A stretch of DNA of 12,977 nucleotides from an uncultured Flavobacteriales bacterium (GTDB taxonomy: Bacteria; Bacteroidota; Bacteroidia; CAIKAF01), in contig CALEWF010000109.1 in assembly GCA_937925455.1 (NCBI GenBank), positions 1-12,977 on the forward strand, read 5' to 3'. Numbering within the stretch: position 1 is the first letter of the stretch; each line of letters starts with the position of its first letter. The position numbers were made by a program, and so were the translations under genes. Below, piece after piece: positions 1-7,326 of the stretch. The notes beneath the pieces are model-generated. The model was not told where the DNA came from and did not search any database. It was given only the letters and a program-made list of their open reading frames with translations.

Positions 1-1
1 T

Positions 2-574
2 TCATGGCTCATCATGATAATATTAAACAAACTACTATCTATAGGTTGGAAAATAGGTATATTGGTTGCGTTAATCGGATTGCTGGGTGGCATGTTTGCC
101 ACTAATCCACGCACGGCCGAATTTTTTTCATTCAATGAAGACCCAACCTCCAGTAATTCTCTCAAAGTTCGTTCTGTAATTAGTCAATGTTCAATTTCGT
201 TGATACCGGATGCTTTGCCCTTAGGATTTGGCCCTGCTGAAACTCAAAAAAAATTAAATACCTGCTATGGTGATGAACCGGTTTTTAAAAACCAACCCTT
301 CAATACCCATAACCAATACCTTGATTTTCTTTTATCACTGGGTATTCCTGGCTTTATTTTTTTAATGCTTATTATTCTTGGTGGGTTAGTTGTTGCTTTG
401 AAATACCATAACGTGCTTTTTCTTTCATTCCTTATACTTTCATCAGTGATTATGTTGGGTGAAAACATTTTAAACCGGCAAAGCGGCGTGGTTTTCTTTT
501 GTATGTTTTATTCTATCTTTATTCATCAATACATACTTGAGGCTGATAAAAAACAAACTCCAGCTCAGCATTAG
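2..574 (+). CDS. O-antigen ligase / Wzy-like membrane protein, C-terminal part (5' end outside window)
   Basis: The frame is open from the first full codon at position 2, so the ATG at 14 is probably internal and the gene starts upstream. About 190 residues are visible. From the ATG at 14 there is a membrane helix at about residues 9-30, then a roughly 65-residue extracytoplasmic segment, then the motif THNQYLDFLLSLGIPGF at about 98-114, followed by two or three more helices. A large loop ending in an H-N-x-Y/F-L-x-x-L-x-x-x-G-x-x-G motif before the last helices is characteristic of the O-antigen ligase/polymerase family (Wzy_C, PF04932), which polymerises or ligates surface glycans at the inner membrane. 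The tail after the last helix is short and polar (ADKKQTPAQH). Whether it is a ligase (WaaL) or polymerase (Wzy) cannot be decided. The stop TAG is 36 bp before repeat copy 1. Confidence 0.75.
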   Translation, partial: SWLIMIILNKLLSIGWKIGILVALIGLLGGMFATNPRTAEFFSFNEDPTSSNSLKVRSVISQCSISLIPDALPLGFGPAETQKKLNTCYGDEPVFKNQPFNTHNQYLDFLLSLGIPGFIFLMLIILGGLVVALKYHNVLFLSFLILSSVIMLGENILNRQSGVVFFCMFYSIFIHQYILEADKKQTPAQH

Positions 575-678
575 CATTTTTATATCAATAAGTTTTTTAA
601 AATAAAATAAGAGGGGCTGCCGCGTATTTCTCCGCCTCGTAGGGAGGATACACTCGCTGGCTCGATAATCTTACCGTC

Positions 679-709
679 ATTGCTTCTCCGCCTTTGGCGG
701 AAAAGCAAT
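679..709. repeat. Long hairpin inside the copy-1-specific segment
   Basis: The arms ATTGCTTCTCCGCC (679-692) and GGCGGAAAAGCAAT (696-709) form a 14-bp stem with a single C-A mismatch and a TTT loop. It is near-symmetrical, so it could form on either strand. No T-run follows on either side, so it does not look like an ordinary intrinsic terminator. It lies in the part of copy 1 that copy 2 lacks. Confidence 0.75.
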
Positions 710-792
710 CTGTATTCTACAACGCATCTTCTGCCAACGATTAACTCGTAAAACGCATAGTCAATGCGGTTTGTAAGCTACGCAGCTGCTGT

Positions 793-809
793 CGTAATTT
801 TCAATTACG
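793..809. repeat. AT-rich perfect inverted repeat in repeat copy 1
   Basis: CGTAATT and AATTACG are perfect 7-bp arms around a TTC loop. The right arm overlaps the ATTACGAATT motif (804-813), whose complement AATTCGTAAT occurs twice in copy 2 (8853-8862 and 8867-8876). It is one module of the dispersed element, with no separate function evident. Confidence 0.6.
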
Positions 810-866
810 AATTATGAATACAATTATTACATCTTCAAATCAACTCATCCGCCGCGCAGGGGCAAA

Positions 867-1018
867 CTGCTGCGGATGGAAGTGGAAAGCCCGCAGGGGC
901 GAATGCCGCAACGCAAGGAGCAGCGGGGCTGAGGGTACGAAGACACCGCTGCGACTATGCGATGCGTGCATGAGCCCCGAGGACTTGTAACGAACAGCCG
1001 CTTGAAGCAGCCTAATAT
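867..1018 (-). repeat. 152-bp GC-rich repeat core, copy 1
   Basis: On the minus strand this block matches 8621-8772 with 150 of 152 positions identical and no gaps by hand alignment. The two differences are a T for C about 26 nt from the ATATTAGG end and a C for T just after the GCCC-CTGC-GGGC hairpin. Such conservation in non-coding DNA beside unrelated genes implies recent copying, gene conversion or selection on the sequence itself. Confidence 0.92.
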
Positions 1019-1065
1019 CAATACGCTAATGACAATTATGGAACTATTGTTTTATCAGGAATAAC

Positions 1066-1087
1066 AAAAAGCCCCTTTTGGGGCTTT
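1066..1087 (-). terminator. Rho-independent terminator of the sigma-factor operon
   Basis: A perfect inverted repeat AAAGCCCC-TTTT-GGGGCTTT (1068-1087) begins 5 bp beyond the stop codon of the minus-strand sensor gene. Read on the minus strand it is an 8-bp stem followed by TTTTTGTT, a textbook intrinsic terminator. On the plus strand the T-tract after the stem is short, so termination of transcripts coming from the ligase side would be weaker. Confidence 0.9.
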
Positions 1088-1092
1088 GATGA

Positions 1093-1575
1093 TTAATCTT
1101 CATCTTCATCTGGTGGTCCTATTTCTCGACCACTTTCTCTAAGCTTCTTTAAAAGCTGCTTTTTAAATTCTCGTTCCCCTTCATAAAATTTGGCGGTTTT
1201 TTTTACACCTAATAAATCTACGAAACGGGTATGGTATTCTTTTCGTAAATCAAGTATCTTTTGCTCATAATTCAACCGATTGTCCAACGCTCGTTTTAAT
1301 TCGGCTTCTGTAGCATTGTCTAAGCCTTTGTCTTTAATAGCCTTAAATTCCTGCCGCATGGTCTTTCTTACTTCCTGAAGTTTGCTGTGCAGTTCATCTT
1401 CCAGTTTCCAGAACTTGTCAGCTTCAGCACCTGATAAGCCAACAAACCGGTCAATAAAAGCCCGTCGTTCTGCCCTAATTTCTTCCCTTTTTTCTTTGGC
1501 TTTTCCATGCCCTTGGGCCGTAGCTGCCCAAGCTGTGGTGAGTAATAAAATCACCATACTCATCTTTGTTTTCAT
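1093..1575 (-). CDS. Secreted CpxP/Spy-like 'sensor of ECF-type sigma factor' protein
   Basis: This 160-residue exported protein has an N-terminal signal peptide ending around AATAQ (residues 17-21) and no lipobox cysteine. The mature part is almost entirely charged alpha-helix rich in K, E and R. It includes RAFIDRFVGLSGAEADKFW and a long helical stretch ending LLKKLRE, followed by an acidic tail PPDEDED. The helical layout, size and place as third gene after an ECF sigma factor and an anti-sigma factor match Bacteroidota proteins usually named 'sensor of ECF-type sigma factor', distant relatives of periplasmic CpxP/Spy. I infer that it acts in the periplasm, perhaps binding misfolded protein and modulating the anti-sigma. 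No LTxxQ motif is visible. Its start lies 18 bp after the anti-sigma stop, and a strong terminator follows. Confidence 0.8.
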   Translation of the reverse strand: MKTKMSMVILLLTTAWAATAQGHGKAKEKREEIRAERRAFIDRFVGLSGAEADKFWKLEDELHSKLQEVRKTMRQEFKAIKDKGLDNATEAELKRALDNRLNYEQKILDLRKEYHTRFVDLLGVKKTAKFYEGEREFKKQLLKKLRESGREIGPPDEDED

Positions 1576-1593
1576 ATTACTAACATTTAAAAA

Positions 1594-2049
1594 TTAAACT
1601 TGCGTAGTTAAAACTTCTATCACCTCATCTTCCTCTACACCTTCTTGCAATATCCACGATTCAATGGCATGAATCGAACCTTCTTTTTCTTTTTCTTCCA
1701 AAAGATGCAAAGTTGCATGCATAAAATCTTCATCCATCAGCTCAAATTCGCCACCGGATGAAAAAGCATCTACCCATTCTTCTTCCGACCATAAATTATC
1801 GAAAACGTATGAATTGTTTTTGTTGAAATACACTGAATAAATCAACCCGATAGCAAAAAAGACGGAAGCAGCCAGAGAACTAATCCATACATACATTTTG
1901 ATTTTTCTACCTGCTGTATTGCTTGTCTGATTTATATTTGCAGCCTTAGCCATTAGCTTTTCTTCGAGCTGCTTAGGGTATTCTTGCGGCATTTCAAACA
2001 GATTTGCCTTTCGTTTTAATCCTGGGATATTTAATTCGCTTTTGTACAT
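1594..2049 (-). CDS. Putative single-pass membrane anti-sigma factor
   Basis: This 151-residue protein has a short cytoplasmic N-terminus (about 1-50), one membrane helix (about 51-75, MYVWISSLAASVFFAIGLIY) and an acidic periplasmic C-terminal region. The N-terminal segment NLFEMPQEYPKQLEEKLM resembles the 'NPF-xVPxxYF-xxLxxxI' motif found before the helix in many Bacteroidota anti-sigma factors. It lies directly downstream of the ECF sigma gene (34 bp gap) and upstream of the sensor gene, the expected place. I chose the ATG at 2049; a TTG two codons upstream (2055) is possible but less likely. No zinc-binding HxxxCxxC motif is seen, so it is not a ZAS-type anti-sigma. The family call rests on topology and context. 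Confidence 0.7.
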   Translation of the reverse strand: MYKSELNIPGLKRKANLFEMPQEYPKQLEEKLMAKAANINQTSNTAGRKIKMYVWISSLAASVFFAIGLIYSVYFNKNNSYVFDNLWSEEEWVDAFSSGGEFELMDEDFMHATLHLLEEKEKEGSIHAIESWILQEGVEEDEVIEVLTTQV

Positions 2050-2083
2050 AACCAATCTTTTGATTCGTTCACTATAAAAAGGT

Positions 2084-2626
2084 TTAATGATTTAAAAAAT
2101 ATTCTTCAATTTTTTTTACTGCATGATGATACGAGGCTTTTAATGCTCCAACAGAAGTGCCGGTAATCTTTGCAATTTGTTCGTACGGCATTTCTTCAAA
2201 ATATCGTAGATTAAAAACAGCCCGTTGTTTTTCCGGCAAGCATAGCATGGCTTTTAACAATTTTTGCTGCAATTCATCACCGGTAAACCCCACCCAAACA
2301 TTATCTGTATTCAAAGATGTTACAACATCTTCTTTCAACCAATTTCTTTTCTTTTTATGATGTAAAAAATTGAGGATTTCATGAATAGCAATGCGATAAA
2401 TCCAGGTATATAGTCCGGAATCTCCCCTAAACCGAGGTAATCCTTTCCATACTTTGATAAAAGTTAATTGAAGAATTTCATCCGTATCATCATGCGAAAT
2501 CACCATGCGTCGTATGAGTTGATACAATCGTTGCCGATACGTTTCAATGAGCCATCTAAACCCTTTTTCTGCCGTAACTGGATTTTTAAGTAATTGTAAT
2601 ATTTGTTGTTCTTCTAATTCACTCAT
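2084..2626 (-). CDS. ECF-type RNA polymerase sigma factor (sigma-70 family)
   Basis: The protein has 180 residues, a normal ECF length. Region 2 spans about 22-92, with the core-binding and -10 recognition stretch DDTDEILQLTFIKVWKGL and the signature FRGDSGLYTWIYRIAIHEIL. A linker follows, then region 4 at about 122-176 (LPEKQRAVFNLRYFEEMPYE followed by QIAKITGTSVGALKASYHHA), the helix-turn-helix that reads the -35 element. It directs RNA polymerase to its regulon and is presumably held inactive by the membrane protein encoded next. It is the first gene of a three-gene minus-strand operon and is divergent from the glycosyltransferase, with 116 bp between the starts. No clear self-recognised promoter was found in that gap. 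Confidence 0.95.
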   Translation of the reverse strand: MSELEEQQILQLLKNPVTAEKGFRWLIETYRQRLYQLIRRMVISHDDTDEILQLTFIKVWKGLPRFRGDSGLYTWIYRIAIHEILNFLHHKKKRNWLKEDVVTSLNTDNVWVGFTGDELQQKLLKAMLCLPEKQRAVFNLRYFEEMPYEQIAKITGTSVGALKASYHHAVKKIEEYFLNH

Positions 2627-2693
2627 AGTTTGTATGGCAATTCGTTTAGTTTGACTTAAAAATTTACGAATGGTTTAATACACATTTCACACA

Positions 2694-2724
2694 TTTTTTA
2701 TTCAGTTACAATTAGGTAACTTCG
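2694..2724 (+). promoter_or_regulatory. Candidate Bacteroidota-type promoter for the glycosyltransferase gene
   Basis: TTTT at 2694-2697, a 19-nt spacer and TAACTTCG at 2717-2724 resemble the phylum's TTTG-N19-TAnnTTTG consensus, with one mismatch in each box. The ATG follows 18 bp after the -7 box, giving a short leader. This is a pattern match only. Confidence 0.35.
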
Positions 2725-2742
2725 AACCACAAACCTTAGGGT

Positions 2743-4278
2743 ATGAAAGTAAAAACATACAAATTATTTCCCGTAGTTTTTTTTGGGATTTTCTTATTGA
2801 TAGGATTATTAAATTTTAATAAATATGGCATTTCGTGGGATGAACCCATGCAACGCGACATGGGCTTACTTTGTTATGACTACGTAACCGGCAAAAGAGC
2901 TGATTTTTTTAATATTCAAAATAAATATCACAATGCCACTTGGGAATTGATCAATGTTTTGCCTGAAAAATGGCTGAATTTAACATCCGGACGTTCCATA
3001 TATTATTCGCGGCATCTGCTCAATTTTTTAATTTTTTGGACAGGAGCAATTTACTTATTTTTATTAGCTCAGCGAATTGTAGGCAATTGGCGGCTATCCT
3101 TACTGGGGATATTCATTTTAATATTGACCCCACGCATTTATGCTCACGGATTTTATAATTCAAAAGATATTCCCTTCCTTTCTTTTTTTGTTATCAGCAT
3201 GTATTATGGCATTGGTTTTATACAAAAACCCGGAGCCCGTAATTTACTATTACTTTCCTTATTTTCCGGAGCATTGTTTGGAATGCGCATTTTAGGCATC
3301 ATGGTTCCTTTTTTAGTAGTAATTTTTTTCATGTTGAATATACTCAACGGAAATTTGCGACTGGCTCAACTCAAATGGCTGGGATTATATGTCGTCCTCT
3401 ATCCACTCTTTGTGTATTTGTGTGTTCCTGTACTTTGGCCTGACCCAATATTTCATGTGCAAGAAGCATTTAAAATGATGAGCCATTTTCCGTATGATGA
3501 TCCGGTTTTATTTATGGGCCAATACATTAAACCGGCTGATTTACCTTGGTATTATGTACCTGTGTGGATTGGCATTTCGGTTCCTATTTTATGGACGGTT
3601 TTATTTTTATCCGGCACAGCAGTTTCATTCATTGATTTTATACAAAAACCCGGTATTTATTTAAAATTACAATGGAAAGAAGCTTTGTTAATTATTTGGA
3701 TTTTTACGCCTTGGCTGATGGTGATTATATTGGGGTCGCATATTTATGACGAATGGCGGCACTTGTTTTTCACCTATCCGGCTATGATTCTTATGATGTT
3801 GGTGTTAATAAAAAAAGTTATCGTAAGAATTCCATCCGGTAAAATAGAATTTTTAGTCAAAACCTTTTTTTATGGAGCTTTTACTTGGCAAATACTTGCA
3901 ACCGGATATTTTATGATTAAAAATAATCCACATCAGTTTGTATATTTTAATGACTTGGCCGGAAAAAACATTCACCTTCGCTACGAGATGGATTACTGGG
4001 GACTTAGTTATCGGTATGCCTGGGAATACCTGATTTATGAATTGCAAGAAGACCCGGTGATTGTACAATATGAAACCCCGCCCGGTTTATATAATCTCGC
4101 ATGGTTTACCGAAGAAGAACTAAAAAAACTAACTTTTACCGATTACTTATCCTGTAAGTATTTTGTTACCAATTACCGATTTCATCCAGTATATGATTAT
4201 ACTGAAAAAGTATATTCCCTAACGGTGGATGGGTTGGAAATTATGACTATTTTTAAAAATCCTAAATTCAATAATTAA
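2743..4278 (+). CDS. GT-C fold membrane glycosyltransferase (GT39/ArnT-like)
   Basis: This 511-residue polytopic membrane protein has roughly ten to twelve hydrophobic segments. After the first helix (about 8-24) comes GISWDEPMQRDMG, placing an acidic pair at D33-E34 in the first extracytoplasmic loop, the position of the catalytic or metal-binding acidic motif of GT-C glycosyltransferases. A second conserved-looking loop, TPRIYAHGFYNSKDIPF (about 129-145), matches the layout of PMT/ArnT-related bacterial proteins. Such enzymes transfer a sugar from a lipid-phosphate donor to a lipid or protein on the periplasmic side. The substrate cannot be read from the sequence. The C-terminal hundred residues are soluble and aromatic-rich. 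FIQKPG occurs twice, encoded by near-identical DNA (3211-3233 and 3631-3653). The following small exported gene starts one base after the stop, suggesting joint expression. Confidence 0.75.
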   Translation: MKVKTYKLFPVVFFGIFLLIGLLNFNKYGISWDEPMQRDMGLLCYDYVTGKRADFFNIQNKYHNATWELINVLPEKWLNLTSGRSIYYSRHLLNFLIFWTGAIYLFLLAQRIVGNWRLSLLGIFILILTPRIYAHGFYNSKDIPFLSFFVISMYYGIGFIQKPGARNLLLLSLFSGALFGMRILGIMVPFLVVIFFMLNILNGNLRLAQLKWLGLYVVLYPLFVYLCVPVLWPDPIFHVQEAFKMMSHFPYDDPVLFMGQYIKPADLPWYYVPVWIGISVPILWTVLFLSGTAVSFIDFIQKPGIYLKLQWKEALLIIWIFTPWLMVIILGSHIYDEWRHLFFTYPAMILMMLVLIKKVIVRIPSGKIEFLVKTFFYGAFTWQILATGYFMIKNNPHQFVYFNDLAGKNIHLRYEMDYWGLSYRYAWEYLIYELQEDPVIVQYETPPGLYNLAWFTEEELKKLTFTDYLSCKYFVTNYRFHPVYDYTEKVYSLTVDGLEIMTIFKNPKFNN

Positions 4279-4279
4279 T

Positions 4280-4744
4280 ATGCATTTAATGTTATTACTT
4301 GTACTCATGGTAACGCAACATCATCAATCTACAGAACCCTATTTTAAATACCGGTATGTAGATTCTTCGGTACCTCCCCCCTACCATCGAAGTTATGAAA
4401 TTGTGGTAAAGCCAGGGAAAGTAAAATTTGTGGTAGATAGTTATGGAGATATATTATTTGAAGAAGAAATTTCCATCAGCAAAGAACAGCTCATATTATT
4501 TGAAAACGGGCTAAAAAAATTCAAAGTGAAACTTGTAAAAGAAAAACAATTGCAAGGATGTACCGGTGGTATCTCACAATATTTTGAGGGTCGGTTTGGC
4601 AATGGAACTATCCTTAAAGGCTATGAATATCTGTGTGGTGGAAAATCTTATGGTACAATACAAGGAGATACCGAAGGGGTAAAAAAATACTTTCAGCAAC
4701 TGGTTCCTGACTTAGCAGAAAAAATGAAAAAGCTCAATAATTAA
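4280..4744 (+). CDS. Small exported protein of unknown function
   Basis: The predicted product has 154 residues. A short hydrophobic N-terminus (MHLMLLLVLMVT) looks like a weak signal peptide or anchor. A second ATG at 4289 would give the same core with a shorter start. The rest looks beta-rich with a helical end. Two cysteines (C94 in GCTGG and C119 in LCGGKSYG) each sit beside glycine pairs and could form a disulfide in the periplasm. The last third (GDTEGVKKYFQQLVPDLAEK) is helical. I do not recognise the family. Its start one base after the glycosyltransferase stop suggests translational coupling, but a functional link to glycosylation is only inferred. Confidence 0.7.
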   Translation: MHLMLLLVLMVTQHHQSTEPYFKYRYVDSSVPPPYHRSYEIVVKPGKVKFVVDSYGDILFEEEISISKEQLILFENGLKKFKVKLVKEKQLQGCTGGISQYFEGRFGNGTILKGYEYLCGGKSYGTIQGDTEGVKKYFQQLVPDLAEKMKKLNN

Positions 4745-4856
4745 AGTCAAGTGCTTATCAAGAAATTGTATGCAGTAGTAATTTGAGAAATTTTAACAAT
4801 TTATTACATCAGATTCTATATTTTTGGCAACATAAACATTTTGTATAATTTAAACG

Positions 4857-4886
4857 TTTGATAATTACGCATTGTAAAATAATTTG
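4857..4886 (+). promoter_or_regulatory. Candidate promoter of the TRAP operon
   Basis: The 163-bp gap before the TatT start holds TTTG (4857-4860), exactly 19 nt, then TAATTTG (4880-4886), close to the Bacteroidota consensus but one T short in the -7 box. It would leave a leader of about 15 nt before the ATG at 4908. A stand-alone TATTTTTG (4819-4826) matches the -7 box perfectly but has no well-spaced -33 box. Either could be the real start site. Confidence 0.35.
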
Positions 4887-4907
4887 TTGAATCAAAAAAT
4901 TATTACC

Positions 4908-5729
4908 ATGAAAAAAAAATTCTTACTATTTTTTATCGCCGTATCTGGAGCTTCGATAAATTGGGCACAAAACACTGAAATTGAAAAAATTAGATCTCTT
5001 TTTGCGGAACGACATATTAAAGAAAAATTGGATGAATGTATTATGCTTTGTGAAAGCTCATTGGCTAAAGAAGTAAATTATGATGTGGCTATTTATTTAT
5101 CGCGCAGCTATTACTTTAAAGGAGAATCCGAACAGGATAAAAACACCAAACTGGATTTCTTTCTCAAAGGAGTAGATGCCGGAGAAAAAGCACTTAGTAA
5201 AGTTAAAGCATACACTGATGCAATGGCCGTAAATAAAAAAGAAGAAAATGCCATCAAAAGCATTACAAAAGCTGATATAGAAGCATTATATTGGGTTGCA
5301 GCTAACTTGGCTAGGTATGCAAAATTTGCACCATTTGGAAAAAAATTAGCTGTAAAAGGTAGAGTACGCTATTTATGGGACCATGTATTAGTAACAGCTC
5401 CTGAATTTAATTATGGAGGAGTATATCGCTTCTTTGGTGGATATTATGCTTTAGTCCCCAGCATTACCGGTGAGCAAGATCCTGTAAAATCAAAAGAAAT
5501 GTTTGATAAAGGAGTGGCAGTAGCTCCTCATTATCTTGAAACTAAAGTACTATATGCCGAAGCCTACTGCACTCATGCCAAGGTAAAAAATAAAGAATTG
5601 TTCAATCAATTATTAGATGAAGTATTGGCAGCAGATATAAGCCAATGGCCTGAAATTTATCCTGAAAACTTAAATGCACAGAATAAAGCAAAAGAATTAA
5701 AAGCCAATCAAGCAGAACTTTTTGATTAA
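4908..5729 (+). CDS. TatT: TPR-type periplasmic partner of a TRAP transporter
   Basis: The product has 273 residues. I chose the ATG at 4908 because it begins a clean signal peptide (MKKKFLLFFIAVSGASINWA, cleavage likely before QNTE); the in-frame TTG at 4884 would add eight residues. The mature protein is all-helical and repeat-like. It contains ALYWVAANLARYA (about 126-138) and FNYGGVYRFFGGYYALVPS (about 167-185), then helices including LETKVLYAEAYC, which match the TRAP transporter T-component family (TatT, PF16811; prototype TP0956 of Treponema pallidum). That protein is a TPR-like scaffold that pairs with the DctP solute-binding protein and may hand over or hold ligand. The gene immediately precedes dctP, dctQ and dctM. 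Unlike the treponemal prototype lipoprotein, no lipobox cysteine is present, so it should be soluble in the periplasm. Confidence 0.85.
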   Translation: MKKKFLLFFIAVSGASINWAQNTEIEKIRSLFAERHIKEKLDECIMLCESSLAKEVNYDVAIYLSRSYYFKGESEQDKNTKLDFFLKGVDAGEKALSKVKAYTDAMAVNKKEENAIKSITKADIEALYWVAANLARYAKFAPFGKKLAVKGRVRYLWDHVLVTAPEFNYGGVYRFFGGYYALVPSITGEQDPVKSKEMFDKGVAVAPHYLETKVLYAEAYCTHAKVKNKELFNQLLDEVLAADISQWPEIYPENLNAQNKAKELKANQAELFD

Positions 5730-5757
5730 TTACAAATAACGTATTAACACATTTCCA

Positions 5758-6783
5758 ATGATACAAAATTTTGCAAAACGCCACATAGCTTTGTTATTGT
5801 TGGTAAGCTTTATCAGCCTAACAACATTTACTCAAAATACTTACAAAATCCGAATAGGTAGTGTAATTCCGTCCGACAGCCCATGGGAAGAAGGAATTAA
5901 TGAATACATTAAAAAAGTAGAAAGCAAAGCCGGAGGACAAATTACCTTTAAAAAATACCTGGGCGGGCAGCTGGGAGGTGAAGTTGAAATGATTAAAAGT
6001 ATTGCCATGGGCAGTTTAGAAGCCGGTGCATTTAGCACGGCAGCTATTGCAGAGGCATTGGGAATACCTGAACTTGAAACATTAGAACTTCCGTTTTTAT
6101 TTGAAAGCGATCAGGAAGCGGATTATGTAATGGATAATCTGTTTGAAACCATTTCTAAGTATTTTGAAGAAAAAGGGGTTATATTAATAATGTGGGGTAC
6201 AAACGGTTGGAGGAGTTTTGGCACAAAAAACAAAGCCATCACCTCACCCAATGATTTGAAGGGTTTAAAAATGCGTTCTCAAGAATCAGATGTGTATATC
6301 AATTTTTACAAAACCATGGGCGCTACTGCTGTTCCCATGGCTACCCCCGATGTCCTTATGGCGCTTAAAACAGGTATGGTTGACGGATATGATCAAACGC
6401 CCGTATTTTCATTATCTACCGGCTGGATTAACACCGTGAAATATTTTACTGTTACAAAACATATATATCAACCCGGTGCCGTAATAATTTCCAAAAAGTT
6501 TTTTGACAAATTACCAGATCATTTAAAAGAAGCCGTAGCTGTAAAATCAGACAGAATATCACTGCAAAACAAATCACGTAATGCCGTACGAACCGAAGAT
6601 GCAGCCGTATTAAGTTCATTCCCCGACATGGGCATAACGGTAACCAATTTAACCAAAGCACAACGCGATGAATTTAAAAAAGCTTCTGAACCTGTATATA
6701 AAGCTCTTGAGAAAAAGATCGGCTCCCATATCATCAAATTAGTTCGCGATAAAATCAAAGAATACAAAGAAGGCAAAAAGTAA
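5758..6783 (+). CDS. dctP: TRAP transporter solute-binding protein (DctP family)
   Basis: The product has 341 residues, a usual length. A signal peptide covers about residues 1-25 with no lipobox cysteine. The mature protein starts with a first strand (YKIRIGSVIPSDSPWEEGI) typical of DctP. Further family motifs are QLGGEVEMI, ELPFLF, and LKGLKMRSQ containing R173, aligned with the conserved arginine that salt-bridges ligand carboxylates in TRAP receptors. GATAVPMATPDVLMALKTGM follows. The next motif is VDGYDQTP (208-215), where most family members have VDGQENP, so the pocket may differ from sialic acid or C4-dicarboxylate types. It captures ligand in the periplasm and delivers it to DctQ/DctM. 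It lies 28 bp after tatT and 5 bp before dctQ. The ligand is unknown. Confidence 0.93.
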   Translation: MIQNFAKRHIALLLLVSFISLTTFTQNTYKIRIGSVIPSDSPWEEGINEYIKKVESKAGGQITFKKYLGGQLGGEVEMIKSIAMGSLEAGAFSTAAIAEALGIPELETLELPFLFESDQEADYVMDNLFETISKYFEEKGVILIMWGTNGWRSFGTKNKAITSPNDLKGLKMRSQESDVYINFYKTMGATAVPMATPDVLMALKTGMVDGYDQTPVFSLSTGWINTVKYFTVTKHIYQPGAVIISKKFFDKLPDHLKEAVAVKSDRISLQNKSRNAVRTEDAAVLSSFPDMGITVTNLTKAQRDEFKKASEPVYKALEKKIGSHIIKLVRDKIKEYKEGKK

Positions 6784-6788
6784 TCGTT

Positions 6789-7322
6789 ATGAAGATTACC
6801 ACATGGTATTTAAAATTGAATGGTTGGTTTGAAAAAATTGAAAAAGTCATATCTATTACCATTATATTAAGTATTGTATTGGTTGTTTTTGCCGGAACCG
6901 TTTCGCGATATATTTTTAATGTTCCCCTATACGGGGTGGATCGGTTAGGTACATACCTAATGATTTGGCTGGGTTTTATTGGTTTTCAAATTGCCACTTC
7001 AAAAATCAGGCATATTGAAGTAGAATTTGTAAAAACAAAAGTATCTGAACGGGCAAGACATATAATGAACATGTTCATTAATCTGGTTGCCTCCATTGTC
7101 ATTTTTATCTTCGCACTATTAAGTTACAAATACACTACTTTAAGCATGCAATTTAACGATAAAGACCCCGTGCTTAGCATACCCATGTGGTGGGTAATTA
7201 TCATTATCCCTATTAGTTTTATTATTTCTTCCGTACGTTTCTTTTTCACCATTTTTCTATGGCTGGATGTGCATCAGGGGAAACGCAAAGAAACAGATAT
7301 TGTAAAAAAACAAATATTGTAG
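6789..7322 (+). CDS. dctQ: TRAP transporter small membrane subunit (DctQ family)
   Basis: The product has 177 residues with four predicted helices at about 18-38, 52-70, 93-113 and 132-158, the standard DctQ topology. The family signature between helices 1 and 2, SRYIFNVPLYGVDRLGTYLM, is intact (residues 39-58), as is the following W-L-G-F-I-G stretch. The subunit assembles with DctM in the inner membrane and helps dock the DctP receptor. The ATG lies 5 bp after the dctP stop and the stop is 4 bp before dctM, indicating one transcript and probable translational coupling. The C-terminal tail is short and basic. Confidence 0.92.
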   Translation: MKITTWYLKLNGWFEKIEKVISITIILSIVLVVFAGTVSRYIFNVPLYGVDRLGTYLMIWLGFIGFQIATSKIRHIEVEFVKTKVSERARHIMNMFINLVASIVIFIFALLSYKYTTLSMQFNDKDPVLSIPMWWVIIIIPISFIISSVRFFFTIFLWLDVHQGKRKETDIVKKQIL

Positions 7323-7326
7323 GGTC

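Larger units (their letters stand above)
611..1023 (-). repeat. Dispersed modular intergenic repeat, copy 1 (inverted relative to copies 2 and 3)
   Basis: This gene-free stretch between two convergent operons is a repeat shared with 8616-8937 in opposite orientation. Read on the minus strand the modules are: the GC-rich core (1018 down to 867); one 16-18 nt unit (848-831) that is tandemly repeated in copy 2; an AATTCGTAAT motif (813-804); and an end block (666-611) containing CCGCCTCGTAGGG, also found in copy 2. Between the end block and the AATTCGTAAT motif lies a stretch of about 130 bp, with two clear hairpins (679-709 and 793-809), that copy 2 lacks. No transposase, tRNA or rRNA feature is visible, and the reading frames are short. 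It may be a non-autonomous mobile element or an expanding palindromic repeat. Confidence 0.85.

Noticed and set aside
611..1023. rRNA, tRNA or group II intron origin of the GC-rich repeat
   Set aside because: No cloverleaf, no recognisable rRNA motif, no domain V-like structure and no reverse transcriptase were seen.
611..1023. Insertion sequence with its own transposase
   Set aside because: The element is only about 0.3-0.4 kb, has no long frame and no consistent terminal inverted repeats or target duplications across copies.
2627..2742. Autoregulated ECF promoter upstream of the sigma gene
   Set aside because: I searched the minus strand of the 116-bp gap and found no convincing -35/-10 pair or Bacteroidota-type promoter.
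4884..4907. TTG start extending TatT by eight residues
   Set aside because: The ATG at 4908 begins a standard signal peptide; the extension would place polar residues before it and overlaps the candidate promoter.
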